Below are positions 38,601-50,500 of a stretch of 64,000 bases of DNA, in pieces. Made by a program: the position numbers and the translations under genes. The DNA is taken from contig CM035229.1 of assembly GCA_020226215.1 (NCBI GenBank), forward strand, positions 84,833,343-84,897,342. Direction: 5' to 3'. Within the stretch, counting starts at the first letter, position 1. Every line of letters starts with the position of its first letter. Below the pieces are notes generated by a model, which had not been told where the DNA came from, made no database searches, and saw only the letters and a program-made list of their open reading frames with translations. This stretch comes from Sindora glabra. Taxonomy: Eukaryota; Streptophyta; Magnoliopsida; Fabales; Fabaceae.

Positions 38601-39060
38601 GACTCTTTCTACTATTTCTCTAACAGAATTAAAAATTAAATAGCCAAATTTAAGGAAAGTAAATATACAATTTTTTATATAAACATAAAAAATTTTTGTT
38701 TTCATCTCTCTGAAAAAAAATTATAGAAAAAATATGATGAATTCAGATCCCTTAACTTGTATATAATATAATATATACATCAATGCAAAAGTTATACAAT
38801 TTCATGAGATTTGGGAATGGATAAGGAATCTCCAACTAAAGTGGGATTTAAAGGCCTTGTTCAAAACCAGAAAAGCTTTAAGCGGAGCCTTAGTGGAACC
38901 ATTTAAATAAAACGACCACCCAATTATCTTGATGTCGAAATATGTGCCATGGCTGTGTTGAACACATGCGCACCGGACAAGAGACGATAAAGATGAAAGC
39001 TGACTTTAACCGTCACATAGCTACTGTACATCTCTGATTAGTAGTAGTAGATTAGCTACA
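35691..39060. other. More complex, possibly low-copy stretch without a recognised gene
   Basis: Base composition is less AT-biased at 35690-36200, 36660-37380, 38160-38450 and 38830-39060, unlike the transposon blocks on either side. Overlapping plus-strand frames at 36732-37038 (74-75 codons), and one at 36003-36434 (143 codons, low complexity), do not resemble known proteins. Spliced non-coding transcription or an eroded gene is possible; I cannot support a specific call. Confidence 0.35.
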
Positions 39061-40560
39061 TTATCATTAATATTTTGTGTTATGGTGCGTTTGGTTTGAA
39101 TAAACCACCTTATAATACTTAACTAACAAAAAAGTGTGTTTACATACATAACATCAATACTCAATCGAAGAGATTTAGATTGAGCGGATAGTGTATTTGA
39201 ATGCATAACTTCCGTGCTTATTAAAGAGATTTAATTTGAAAGTTGACAATTATTGTTTGATTTGTCTAAACTATATGATGACTCTAGGAAATGGCCTTAT
39301 GATGCAAATGATTTGTGCTATTTATTTGTTATGTTAGGATACGTGAATAGTTTTAATGAAATGAGATAAGATAAGTTAATTGAATGTTTATAGGAGATAT
39401 ATTTTTTTTTCTATTTTGATCTTACAAAGGATAAACCATCTTTAATAAAAGACCCTCTCAACCTACCCTATTTTCGCTTGTTAGGTTTCAGATTAATATA
39501 CTCTCCCATGAGAAAAAATTAAAGATTTAACATACAAAACTTCAAATTCTGATAGGAAAAAATTAAATATGAGAAGAGATCTATTATATTATCAAAAAAA
39601 TTACAAGAGAAGTCGCGTGGGTGTTCTCAACTATTACTCCACAATTTTATAACCACTACCTTTACATCTTTTACAAATCTGTATAAATTTTTTTATATAA
39701 CCTCCATAAGTACTCACATTATTATATTTTTTATATTTCAAATCCTTAGACAATATAGATATTTATATTCCCTATAGATGTACTCACATTATTATCGTTT
39801 TTATATCTTAAATCTTAAATAATACAAATATTTATAATATAAAAAATCAGTTTCATGAGGAATTTCACTCATATTCTAACACAAAAATATAATTTAAATA
39901 AGAAGACAACCTAAAATAGGAAATAATCACAAATGAATGACAATTAGAATTTGAGTCAAATCCAATGCTTTATTAGCTTGTCTTTTAATCAATCCATATG
40001 GGAGTTTACTTACTTTATAATTAAATTAATAATATTTATTAAGATATAGCTTTATGTATTTCATTGTTTAAGTACAATATTTTCTCACTAAGCTCCCAAA
40101 CTTACTCTTTTATGATTTATTTTTTTAGATACTCATATTAAGTATCACCATTACTATCTTTACCATAATAAGTAGGATTACCTTCTCAAGGGTCCCTCCA
40201 TTCTTTTGTAGGTCAAACATTAATGAAAATATAATTATTTTGTAGCTAGAGGTATTTCATAAACTCACTAATAAGAGGTCATGGTTATAATTTAATAAGA
40301 CATAGATTTATATCGGTATAAACCTTTAAGGAAGATAATTAATATTGAGCTTAGTTAGAGTAACTTGTTTCTCGTGTAATGTTAAATTTATAAGTTAGTC
40401 TAATTTCTCTTTTGGAGTAACCTTCATGTATTTTAGAAAATTCTAGATTAAATAAGGAATGAGTACATATATTCTACTTTTATTCCTTAATTAAATATGA
40501 TTTTTTAATTTATAGTAACAACATCACACATATTAGTGCTAATTTTAGGAAATACTAATA
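39061..40560 (+). mobile_element. Probable LTR remnant
   Basis: A TCTCACTAAGCTCCCAAAC motif at ~40083-40101, followed by a pyrimidine-rich stretch and TTTTTTTAGATACTCA, recalls the R-U5 part of plant Ty3/gypsy LTRs in plus orientation. Boundaries were not found. Confidence 0.3.
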
Positions 40561-41827
40561 GAATTATGTTTAATGATTTTGTATCGGCCATAAGCATAAA
40601 AAGGTTTCGATAAGAAGCAACTTGGTTGAAAGACTTTAAGAGGTTGATAATGAAATCAAACAATTAAGGTACAATTGATGTGTTGGTTGCGATATGGGTG
40701 CTAATTGTGGTTATTGTTTGAGTATCAACTACAACTACTACTGGGCTTGGTCAACTTGATACTCTTACACCTTATAATATTGTCATTTGACTTGTTCTTT
40801 ATGCTTGAGCAGCTATTGAACCTCCAAGCAATAAGCATACAATTTGACCCTGAACTTATACGAGTTACTTAATATCTATCGAAGCTTAAATCATGCCAAA
40901 TGTAGAATGGGTGATGTGACAATCAAGGACGACTACAGCTTCTAATACATTATCAATCCAAGAGGTCCCTTGAAGACATAATAAGACCATATGGGTTGTA
41001 AGCCGTGCATATAGGTGCCATGTCAACATATATGTTCTCAATGACATAAGCCTACATAATAAACATGCGTCATGAATACACCTTGGATGTAATGAGAAAG
41101 GAAAGATTAATGAGGAGGCATAAGCTTACCATGATAAGTTAGCCCAAGTGCCAATCTCATACGTAATGGCTAGTAACCCTTGGTCTTACTACATGTACTT
41201 AGACATGAATAGAAACTCTTAGTGCTATAGTGGCCTAGTAGGATGGATATACCGACTACATTAGTCTTAAGCATTTACGTATTGCTAATGGAATGCTACC
41301 CAGTCCATTTTCAGGTTGGAACAAAGGTTGATTATGTTCATGTCCTTTGGGTTATACAATGACAGTGGTATATTATTAGAATTTGAATTGTGCATCATAA
41401 GATAGTTAGTTGTTGCATAAAACGTTGTCAACAAGTGACTACAAAAATGACAATATATCTAGAGTATGATGTGGTTTAGTTAGTAGAACTTGACTATAGT
41501 AAAATGGATAGATGGCACTATAGCCTACCATAAATACTCCTGTAGCATTGCCTCTAGCAAAATGTGAGGTTGCACCTCAAGGTCATCATATGGTTGCCAC
41601 ACAATATACAAGATGGAGTTGTTAAGTTATGCAAATAAATTCGAGCTTGAATTACCAAAAGATAGATAAAAAAATCCATTATTGTTTCAAATAGAGGTCT
41701 TCCAAGTATTAGTATTAATCATTGGGTGAACATATGCCTTATAAAGTCTTCTTATGCTTAAACCACTTGCTACCCAAAGGCTAAAAATTATTCCTTAATT
41801 GCAATATGGTAACCTCAAAGTTATATA
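40561..41827. other. Decayed sequence of retrotransposon-interior character
   Basis: Composition is nearer to coding DNA than the surroundings and it follows an LTR-like stretch. Every frame is closed by stops and no motif could be recognised. Confidence 0.25.
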
Positions 41828-44495
41828 TGATGGATTTTGATGATAACAAATAGGTGTTGCAATCGCATTGTATGTCTTATGATAAAGTGATATATTGTAT
41901 AAGCTTTAATAGGCATACTATGTTATAATTGATGCATATATATGATATGATGATTATACTTATTCTTGTATATACATGATGACAAATGAATATTATAATA
42001 AAATTACATGTCTTTGTATTAAAGTATTATAAAATCTTCAATAGATATGCTAGATTATGATTGAAATGACAATGCTTGATGTTGTGCTAAATGGGTTATA
42101 TTTTAGACAAGTATCATTAAGCATGTGATTGATCAAGATATATATGCATATTCTTATGCTAATTTGTTTTATATATAAATCATGCATTAATATCTTGATA
42201 TATTAGATTGGACTAACTATATAATTTGTAAAGTTCATGAACTTGTATATAGGAAAGTCTAAAAGAAAAAGGAGTGAGCATTGAAATGAAGTAATCAAAG
42301 ATCTTATCATGCTTGATGTTGTGCTAAATGGGTCATATTTTAGACAAGCATCATTAAGCATATGATTGATCAAGATATATATGCATATTCTTATGCTAAT
42401 TTATTTTATATATAAATCATGCATCAATATATTGATATATTAGATTGGAATAACTATATGATTTGTAAAGTTCATAAACTTATATATAGGAAAGTCTAAA
42501 AGAAAGAGGAGTGAGCATTGAAGTGAAGTAATCAAAGATCTTGTCATGCTCAATTAAAAAGTGAACAAGGAAGAAATATAAGAAAGAATATGTGATCCAA
42601 GCATTGAAGGATGAGAAGATCAAAGTTTTTGAAAGCTTAGAAGCACCATGAAAAACCAAGGAACTTTATTGGTATAATATCTCACTTTAGGCTTAAAATT
42701 TTTTGTAAAATAAAGTATTTCATGATATAGAGCTCAAACATGTTTTCATACCCTTAACTTGATTAAAATATTTTAAAAGGATAGCCCATAATCATATTTT
42801 TACAATATAACCTATGGGAATATTTTAAAATTTAATAAGATATGAGATTTTGATCTCTTCAATTTTGACATTTAGTCTTTCTTTTAACCATATCTTATGA
42901 AATACTCATGATTTGATTATCAAACCTTTTCCTTATAAAAATATATTCAAAGAGCTTTTCATGAACATATCATTTGCTTAAAATGATCAGTATATGAAAG
43001 AGTTATAATTCTTTCAAGATAAGTCTAGAAGTTAATTTTTTACAATCTAATCTTTTTTTACCTTTATTCATTGCTTTGACTTTATTTCGAAAACTATAAA
43101 GGATATGAGCATGAAATTACTTTTATATGAAAATAAGCTTAAAGAGATTTTCATAGATAGGTCATTTGCTTAAAATAACCTAGATATGAAAGAGTTGTTA
43201 ATTTTACAAGTTGAGTCTTAAAATCAAATTTTTACAGATTCACTGTTTCTGATCTTTGCTCATTGTTTTGAACATATGTAAAAAATGACATTAAATATGA
43301 TCATGAAACTAGCTCCATTTGAAAGTAGACTCAATTAGTTTTTCAATGATAGATCATTTGCTTAAAATGGACTTAAAATAAAAAAGTTATGACCTTTTAA
43401 ATTTAAGTTTGCATTTTTATTTAGGTGAATCGATTCATTAATCGATTTTGGGCATCCTGAGAGCACCCTGGACATCCTAAATTGATTCACCAATTGATTC
43501 TAACTGTTCTGGTGCACAAATAATAGATAATTTTTATTCTTAACAACCCCAAATGGCTATATTACTCCATGGGTTTCCTATATAAGTTAAGAAACATCAA
43601 ATACAACAAAGAGATAGCCTGAACTTCAATTGCAAATACCATTTTACATCCTTCTTCATCCAAATCACGATTTGAGCTTATCTTTGTGAAATTTCTCTAT
43701 TTTAGGACTTCATTTGTTCTATCCACTCTTTAAAAGAGTTTGTATGAATTGATATTCATTTTTCATCATTTCCTAATTATAAAGGATAAGGAGTCCCTTG
43801 CAAAGAGTGAATTTGTTTAAGGGAGAGTAAGAACTTTGTAAGACTTCTTCAAGTACCAATTGAAACTTGAAGGGATAGTAGATTAATACATAAGTTTGGA
43901 GAGTGGATGTATACTTTAGTGAGGATATCCAAGGGAGGAACCATTATAAATTTTTGTATTTGATTTCTCTTTCCTATCTCTTTATTATTTCTGCAACATT
44001 GCTCTATTTTCCTGATATATATACTCTATTTTGCTGTTGTTATTTGTTGGACATATTTGTGCTATAATGTTTATGTTGTTACTTGGATAATTGAATAATT
44101 AAAAGAGAAATTCATCTTTATACTGCTATTATTGTTTGTTAAGATATAGTGTTATATGCTCTGTTCTTAATGTTGTTAATTGTTGAATGCATTATGCATC
44201 AATATTGATCTTGATTTTTAAGTGATTGAATGGTTGAAAGAGAAATTCATTGATGCATTGGCTTCTTAATTTTTATCTATGCATAATTGAATGAATTGCT
44301 TTGCACTTGTTCTTTAAATTGTCATATCTTAAGTGCAAATATATTCATAAGGCCTTATTGGAAGTGTTTAAATCAAAATCATTCTTATAACTTCCCAAAA
44401 TCAAAAAGTTTTTAAAAAAGGATTTCAAAAATAAAAAAAAATTTAAAAACACTTAATTTACCCCCTCTTGGATGTGAGTTGCTAAGGCCGATACA
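41828..44495 (+). mobile_element. SIRE/Maximus-like Ty1/copia LTR, probably solo
   Basis: Begins TGATGGATTTTGATGATAAC, like SIRE-type LTRs. Hallmark internal stretches are present: clustered GATTCATTAATCGATT motifs at 43430-43500, AGAGTGGATGTATACTTTAG and GAACCATTATAAATTTTTGT at ~43900-43960, and TTTACCCCCTCTTGG at 44457-44470 just before the end at GATACA. The neighbouring 5-mers ATATA (left) and ATAGA (right) differ at one position. No primer-binding site follows and no polypurine tract precedes, suggesting a solo LTR of ~2.67 kb. Confidence 0.6.
42074..42547. repeat. 237-bp tandem duplication within the LTR
   Basis: 42074-42310 and 42311-42547 are head-to-tail copies, about 95% identical by eye, starting GCTTGATGTTGTGCTAAATG. 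The event is younger than most of the surrounding decay. Confidence 0.92.
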
Positions 44496-46714
44496 ATAGA
44501 TGCAGTTGTTACATGTATAAGGACAAGTTGAGAATGTGATCACTTAGCTAAAGCAAAGGTTGTTATCTTCTATATTGAACTTTTAACTTACTTAAAATAT
44601 TTTTTCAATAAATGAATGATTTGTTGAAGGAATATTTTCTTAGTAGCAATGGTATAAGTATTGAAATTGAATTTCAAATGTAAATTAAGTATCGTCAATT
44701 AATATAAAATAATGTGACATATTTGTAAAGTTCAATCTAATAGATATAAAAGATTTTAAATCTAATTTTGAATCTCATTTTTTATGCATATAGTGTTTTT
44801 ATTTTTTTTAGAAATAATTTGTTAAAATGAGTGAATTAAGGTAAGGAATGTCATTGGGCAAGTGAATATACATTTATTCTAAGAACATCTTAATGTAAAA
44901 ATAGTATTGTCATGACTATTGTAATATTTTAAACATATAAATAAATATAAATACAAACAACCTTAGCATCTTTTTTTTAAATAATTATTTTATGATATAA
45001 AACTTATGAGTCTATATGGAACAAGCATGTATTTTTGTGGAAAAAAATGTAATCATTAAATAATTCTTGGGCTTAAAAGATTAAATAATAAATAATATTT
45101 TTAAGTAAATAGAAGAGTGATTAAATCATTAGACACACATGTAAGAATCATAAATTAAACTATAGATGTAATAGAAAATATAAAAACTCTTGAAATATAT
45201 TAAATATCACTTGACTCTTGACAAAATAATAAATATTATTGAAATTATACAAAATTAAATGATGGAATAAATTCTTTATTTTAAATGATAATTATCGATG
45301 AGATATAAATATAAAAATAATGAAATATAGATGAAAGGAAGATAAAAAAATGATTATTTATTAAAATGAAAAGTTAATTAAAATAAATAACTATTTGACA
45401 AATTACAAAAAGAAGTAATATTAATTGAACCTTCTCAAAGATGTAAATTCTGTTTTATTTTTTAAAAAAAAGTGATGTAATCTAAATGGAGAAGAATTAT
45501 ACGATAATTAAATGATGCAATATTCAAAGGTTTTATAATTTGAGCCATACCATTGACTGTAGAGATTGAAAGAAAAGGATATGTAAGCACATTGCGGTCA
45601 ACGGAAGGAAGCGTGACGGACGAGCAAGGGAGGAATGCGTAGTAGGAAGGCAGGACGAAGTCGTGCTAGAAAGGACATGGGCTTGTCAAGTGTCAGCCTT
45701 AATCCGTCACACACCCAGCTCGTGCCCCCCTTGTGCCTTTCTCACCTCCTTAATCCCAAACAACGACTTACCAACTCCAAAACAATTCCACCAAAAATCA
45801 AGTTCACAAGTTATAGCCTTATTAAAAATAGTTAAATATTCTTTTCTTAAAACTTAGATTTAATTCTTTTTCCGTATAAATATCGTATGTGGAGGTGATA
45901 TCAGATACGTGACTCTGTGATACTTGTCGAGTTATTTTTAATTTTCATGGTTGACTGAAAAATAAAAAGATAAATTTCTAATGTCTAAATCAAGGAAAAC
46001 AAAGAAGTGTTCTCTCTTTCAGTAATATATTATTGCCCATAGATAACTTTAATCTATGCTATAAGAGAGGAAGAAATGTTTTATTTCAGCTTGGTCGTTG
46101 TTCATTCTCTCAAAAAAAATCTAATTTTTTTTTTAAATTTCGCTGTAAATAATATTTGGATTTTTTCATTGTTAATAACGTATTAGCAACTAATGAGTTT
46201 TCTTTAGACAATAGCAGATTAGACACGTAATCGCATTAAAGTTTTATGTTTAAAAAGAAAAATATAAGAAAATTTTGAATTGTTATGTTTAAATATATTA
46301 GTATATTATTAAATTAAATCATTAATATATTATTATCTATTTTTATTAAATTTAATTCAATAAGAGTATAAATTGAATATATAATTAAATTTGATAATAT
46401 ATTAATATATATTTACACTAATAATATAGTATAGTCCTTGCCGTTAGTTGTTGAATGGAATGATAGATAGGAAAAATCTGCGTCTTGCAACCACATGTTT
46501 TGGGATATACCAAGGCGCTGTTATTGTCGTGAAAACCCTGACCAGTTTTTCAAGCCCCCGGAACGTTCATATGCAAATAAAATGACAACCACAAAACTAT
46601 CCTTTCTTTGAAGATTGCGTCCTGCCATAAAATTGCCTCTCGTCCATCATATGGCCACTATCGTCCCCTCCCCCTTTCTTACTCCCACTCCTATCACAAA
46701 ATTTTCTTTGCATC
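44496..46714. other. Spacer upstream of BTS with a GC-richer island
   Basis: AT-rich to about 45540. The stretch 45590-45790 is GC-richer, with an 8-bp inverted pair GTGACGGA (45612) / TCCGTCAC (45703) and plus frames of ~65 codons that match nothing I know. 46440-46700 is also more complex. No gene is supported. Confidence 0.4.
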
Positions 46715-46961
46715 CATATCTTATTAAAATTTCACCTATCTTGAAAATGATTTCTTTATGGTTTTTCTCATTTTCTTTTCAGTTAAACTCATATCACATT
46801 AAAGTTTCACCTAATTATTATTTATATCTTGAAAATGATTTCTTGATTTTTTTCTCAAATTTTCTAATTTAAAATCATATCACATTAAAATTCCACCTAA
46901 TTATTGTTTATATCTTGAAAATGATTTCTTTATTATTTTCTTATTTTTTTTCAGTTAAAAT
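46715..46961. repeat. Three-copy tandem repeat, 86-bp unit, upstream of BTS
   Basis: Copies at 46715-46789 (75 bp, with an 11-bp internal loss), 46790-46875 and 46876-46961. Each begins CATATC..ATTAAA and contains ATCTTGAAAATGATTTCTT. It lies ~640-880 bp upstream of the BTS start codon. Confidence 0.85.
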
Positions 46962-47330
46962 CAAACTACAACGAGGAATTAACGGTGATAAAAAAATTAC
47001 AAAATTTTTATAGATATAGGTTTTTCCAAATACAACATTGGTTGATAGCATTATAACGATTTATCACTCTATATAATTCTTACATGCAAAGTTCATATAA
47101 TCTTATAATTTTTACAAAAGAAATTACAAACTTTATGCACACAGTTAGAACTTCTATGTTAAATTTTCTAAAAACTTATAAAATTTTTAAATACATGTCA
47201 AAATATTATCCAATATCAGGAAAAAAATTGTAAAATGGGAAATAACTCTTTTATTCTGACTTTTAAGTTCGATGAAAAATAAGGGGGAAGAAAAATGCAG
47301 ATCTGTCAAGGTGGTATATACATCACCTTC
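46962..47330. other. AT-rich distal promoter region of BTS
   Basis: No specific site could be supported. Confidence 0.4.
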
Positions 47331-47332
47331 CT

Positions 47333-47358
47333 ACGTGGCATGATCGAGCCACGTGGCA
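47333..47358. promoter_or_regulatory. Paired G-box / ACGTGGCA sites upstream of BTS
   Basis: ACGTGGCA occurs at 47333-47340 and again at 47351-47358, where it is part of a perfect CACGTG G-box (47350-47355). The sites are ~245 nt upstream of the ATG. BTS is known to be induced by iron deficiency through bHLH factors of the ILR3/bHLH115/URI group, which bind G-boxes, so these are the best candidate iron-response sites; ABA-type bZIP binding is the alternative. Confidence 0.55.
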
Positions 47359-47596
47359 CCAACCCGACGATAAAAACTGGGCCACTCAGGTTCTGTTATC
47401 GCCGTAACCAAATTTCCCCCTCAGCTCCGCCCCTAAGCACGACGAGATAAAAATAATAAATAATAATAATAATAATTTTTGGAGAGCTCCTTTTTTAATT
47501 TTATTATTTCTCTCTCTCTCAAATTGTTAGTTGCTAACTTCCTCTAGAACGAAACTGGGAAAGTTTTCAGAGAAAGGATTTTCCTGGAAAACGAGC

Positions 47597-50500
47597 ATGG
47601 CTACGCCGTTAACGGGGCTACCGCACTTGGACGGCGGTGGAGGAGTGGCGGTCTTGTCCAATTCTGTGAACAAGGTTGATTCTTCGTCTTCGTCATCCAA
47701 TGGTGCTTTCAAGACCGACAAACTGGAGTCGTCGCCAATTTTGATTTTTTGGTTCTTTCACAAAGCGATTCGGCATGAGCTTGATGCGCTTCACCGATTA
47801 GCTATGGCATTTGCTACTGGAAATCGCTCTGATATTCAGCCACTCTTAGAACGCTATCATTTCTTGAGATCGATTTATAGGCACCACTCCAATGCTGAAG
47901 ATGAGGTGCTATTTTTTAATTCATTTTCGCTATATATGATTTCAACGTTAATATTTTGAATTTTATTTTTTATTGAATTACGTAATTAAATTTTGTTGGT
48001 GTCAGAGATGATGTAGAAATTTTTACTGGTAAATAGTTAGCTTGGATACTTATCCCCTCCTCTGCTCCAATTTGGCAGCATGAGGGAGCGAGTTTCTAAG
48101 CACTGCTACATGTGCTTCTCTGTTGAATTGTTTTCCTTTCATTAATATCAACTGATTTATAGTGTCTGTGTCTTGTTAACCTACTCTTTCTTTTTCAATT
48201 TTTAGTCCGCGTTATCTTCTGTTAGTGTTTACGCATAGAGGAGGAGAAAGGGAAAATTATATCACTTATCAAGTGTTTAGGTTAGCAGTTGAGTTGAAAT
48301 GCATGGTTGCTGATGGTATATAGCTAGCTTTGTTGCGTATGCCTTCCTCTGCTCCGCATGGAAAGCATATGGGGAATCCTATGTATGAATACCAATCGAT
48401 TTACAGTATATGCAGTCTTTCTTAATCTACTATTTCTTATTAACTCCTTTATTTTCTATTACTGCCTGCCAAAAGAGGGCAAATGATGAAGGAAAACTGT
48501 ATTATTTTGAGAGTGTTTGGAGGAAGCTGTTAACCTGATATACAAAGATATTAATGAATCTGAAAAGCAACTGATGGCACATAAAATTGGATTTGACTCC
48601 TCAAAGTAGCAATATATGCTTTAGAGGATAAAGAACTACATCATAGCTGATGAGAAAATTAATGTCTTAGAATGTGATAAATAACAAGCAATTGAAAGGT
48701 AGTTTTTAAATAATTATTTGCTTCATTGATTTTCTTATCATTGGCTATGGTATTGCACTTTACCTCTGAAGTGCATCTTGCACTTCATAGAGGAGCCAAA
48801 TCCCATAAAATCATTCTATTTATAATCAATATAAAGAGCAATTTATGCATTAATATACATCAGTATTTAAATGGTATCTTTTGCTGGGAAAGCCAAAAAC
48901 TTTGTCTGCCTCAAAATTCAAATTATCAGAGCATCCCCTTTACTTGATTTGTCTATTATGGAAGTCTCAATTGATTCCTTGGTAGAGTTTGCATAAAGTG
49001 AAATAGTCAATATGCTTTATTTTTGTAGATTGCTTTCCTTTGTTTATAAGTTGTCTTAATCAGCACCAGTTTCTTCTATGTTCAAAAGTTTTCAAAGAAA
49101 TATATTCCGGAATTGTAGGTAATATTTCCAGCTCTTGATATACGTGTTAAGAATGTAGCACAGACATATTCTCTTGAACACAAGGGTGAAAGCAATCTTT
49201 TTGATCATCTATTTGAGCTGCTAAATTCTAGTATCCAGAATGATGAAAGTTTCCCAAGGGAGTTAGCATCCTGCACTGGTGCTCTGCAAACGTCAGTTAG
49301 TCAACACATGGCCAAGGAAGAAGAGCAGGTACTTGTTTATTTCTTAATTGTGTCCTTGTATTGTATTTGGATTTTTAAAAACTCACAATGAGATATGCAC
49401 AAAATGCATCTGGTACAAAGATGGATAAATAAAGGATCATAAAATCCCTTTGATAGTTGGAAAAATTATTAAACACATTTTTTTATGTACATTTTGCCAA
49501 ACATTCCAGCAATTGTAAAAAATAGCTAAATAAAAAGGGAGAAATTTTTTCTTAGAGGGAATGGAAGAGTACCTGGTGAAACAAAAACGCAAATAGAAAA
49601 TGATTTCATAAACTTGAAAAACAGTAATATGCTATCTGAACCTGCTGAATATCAGACAAAGGATTACTTTGAAAGGATCATTAATGGAAACCTGTAAGAT
49701 TCCAAGCAAGAAGACAGTTCTATCTGATAGTGGCTGAAATTTGTCTTTAAAGTTTCTTAAATTTATACACATCTTAATTATAAAAAGAGGATTTACTAAG
49801 AATGGGCCAAATATTTTTTTTTTCTCTAAGATACAAGAAACGTAGTTAAATAAATAGTTCAACTTTACACATTTATTGAATGTATGAAGAAGAAAGGTAT
49901 TGACTCAAGCAAATGGTGAATCCTAGTGACCTTATGATGCCACTTTAGATTATATCCTTATAAATAGTTTATATATAAGATAGGGATAGTTGAGGTGATT
50001 TAGGTTAGGTCCAATAATCTGGATTTGTCTGATACCAAGATGATACTCTGAGAATTTATTGCATAACTTTGGTTGTGGATTTGAATTTTTGTAACATCTA
50101 GGGTGTGTATGTAATTTCTTTCCCGTTTTTTTTCTATTTTTTCTTTTGATGATATCAGGTGTTCCCCTTGCTTATTGAGAAGTTCTCTCTGGAGGAGCAG
50201 GCATCTTTAGTCTGGCAGTTTTTGTGCAGTATTCCTGTCAATATGATGGCAGAATTCCTTCCATGGCTCTCAACAGCTATATCTCCTGATGAGTCTCAGG
50301 ATCTACAGAAGTGCTTAAGCAAGATAGTGCCAGAGGAAAAGCTACTTCAAAAGGTGTGGTTTTCAAGATCAGTAATACAATAATATTGCCTTATTATCTG
50401 TTTTTTTTCCCTTATTGTCTTTTTGGATATATGTAATTCAAAGTTGAGCATTTAATTCATAGGCAAATGATATGTCATGTTAATGTATCTATTTGTATTC

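Noticed and set aside
45612..45710. GTGACGGA / TCCGTCAC inverted pair as a hairpin RNA or element end
   Set aside because: Only 8 bp pair, neighbouring complementary words are in an order incompatible with one stem, and no target duplication was seen.
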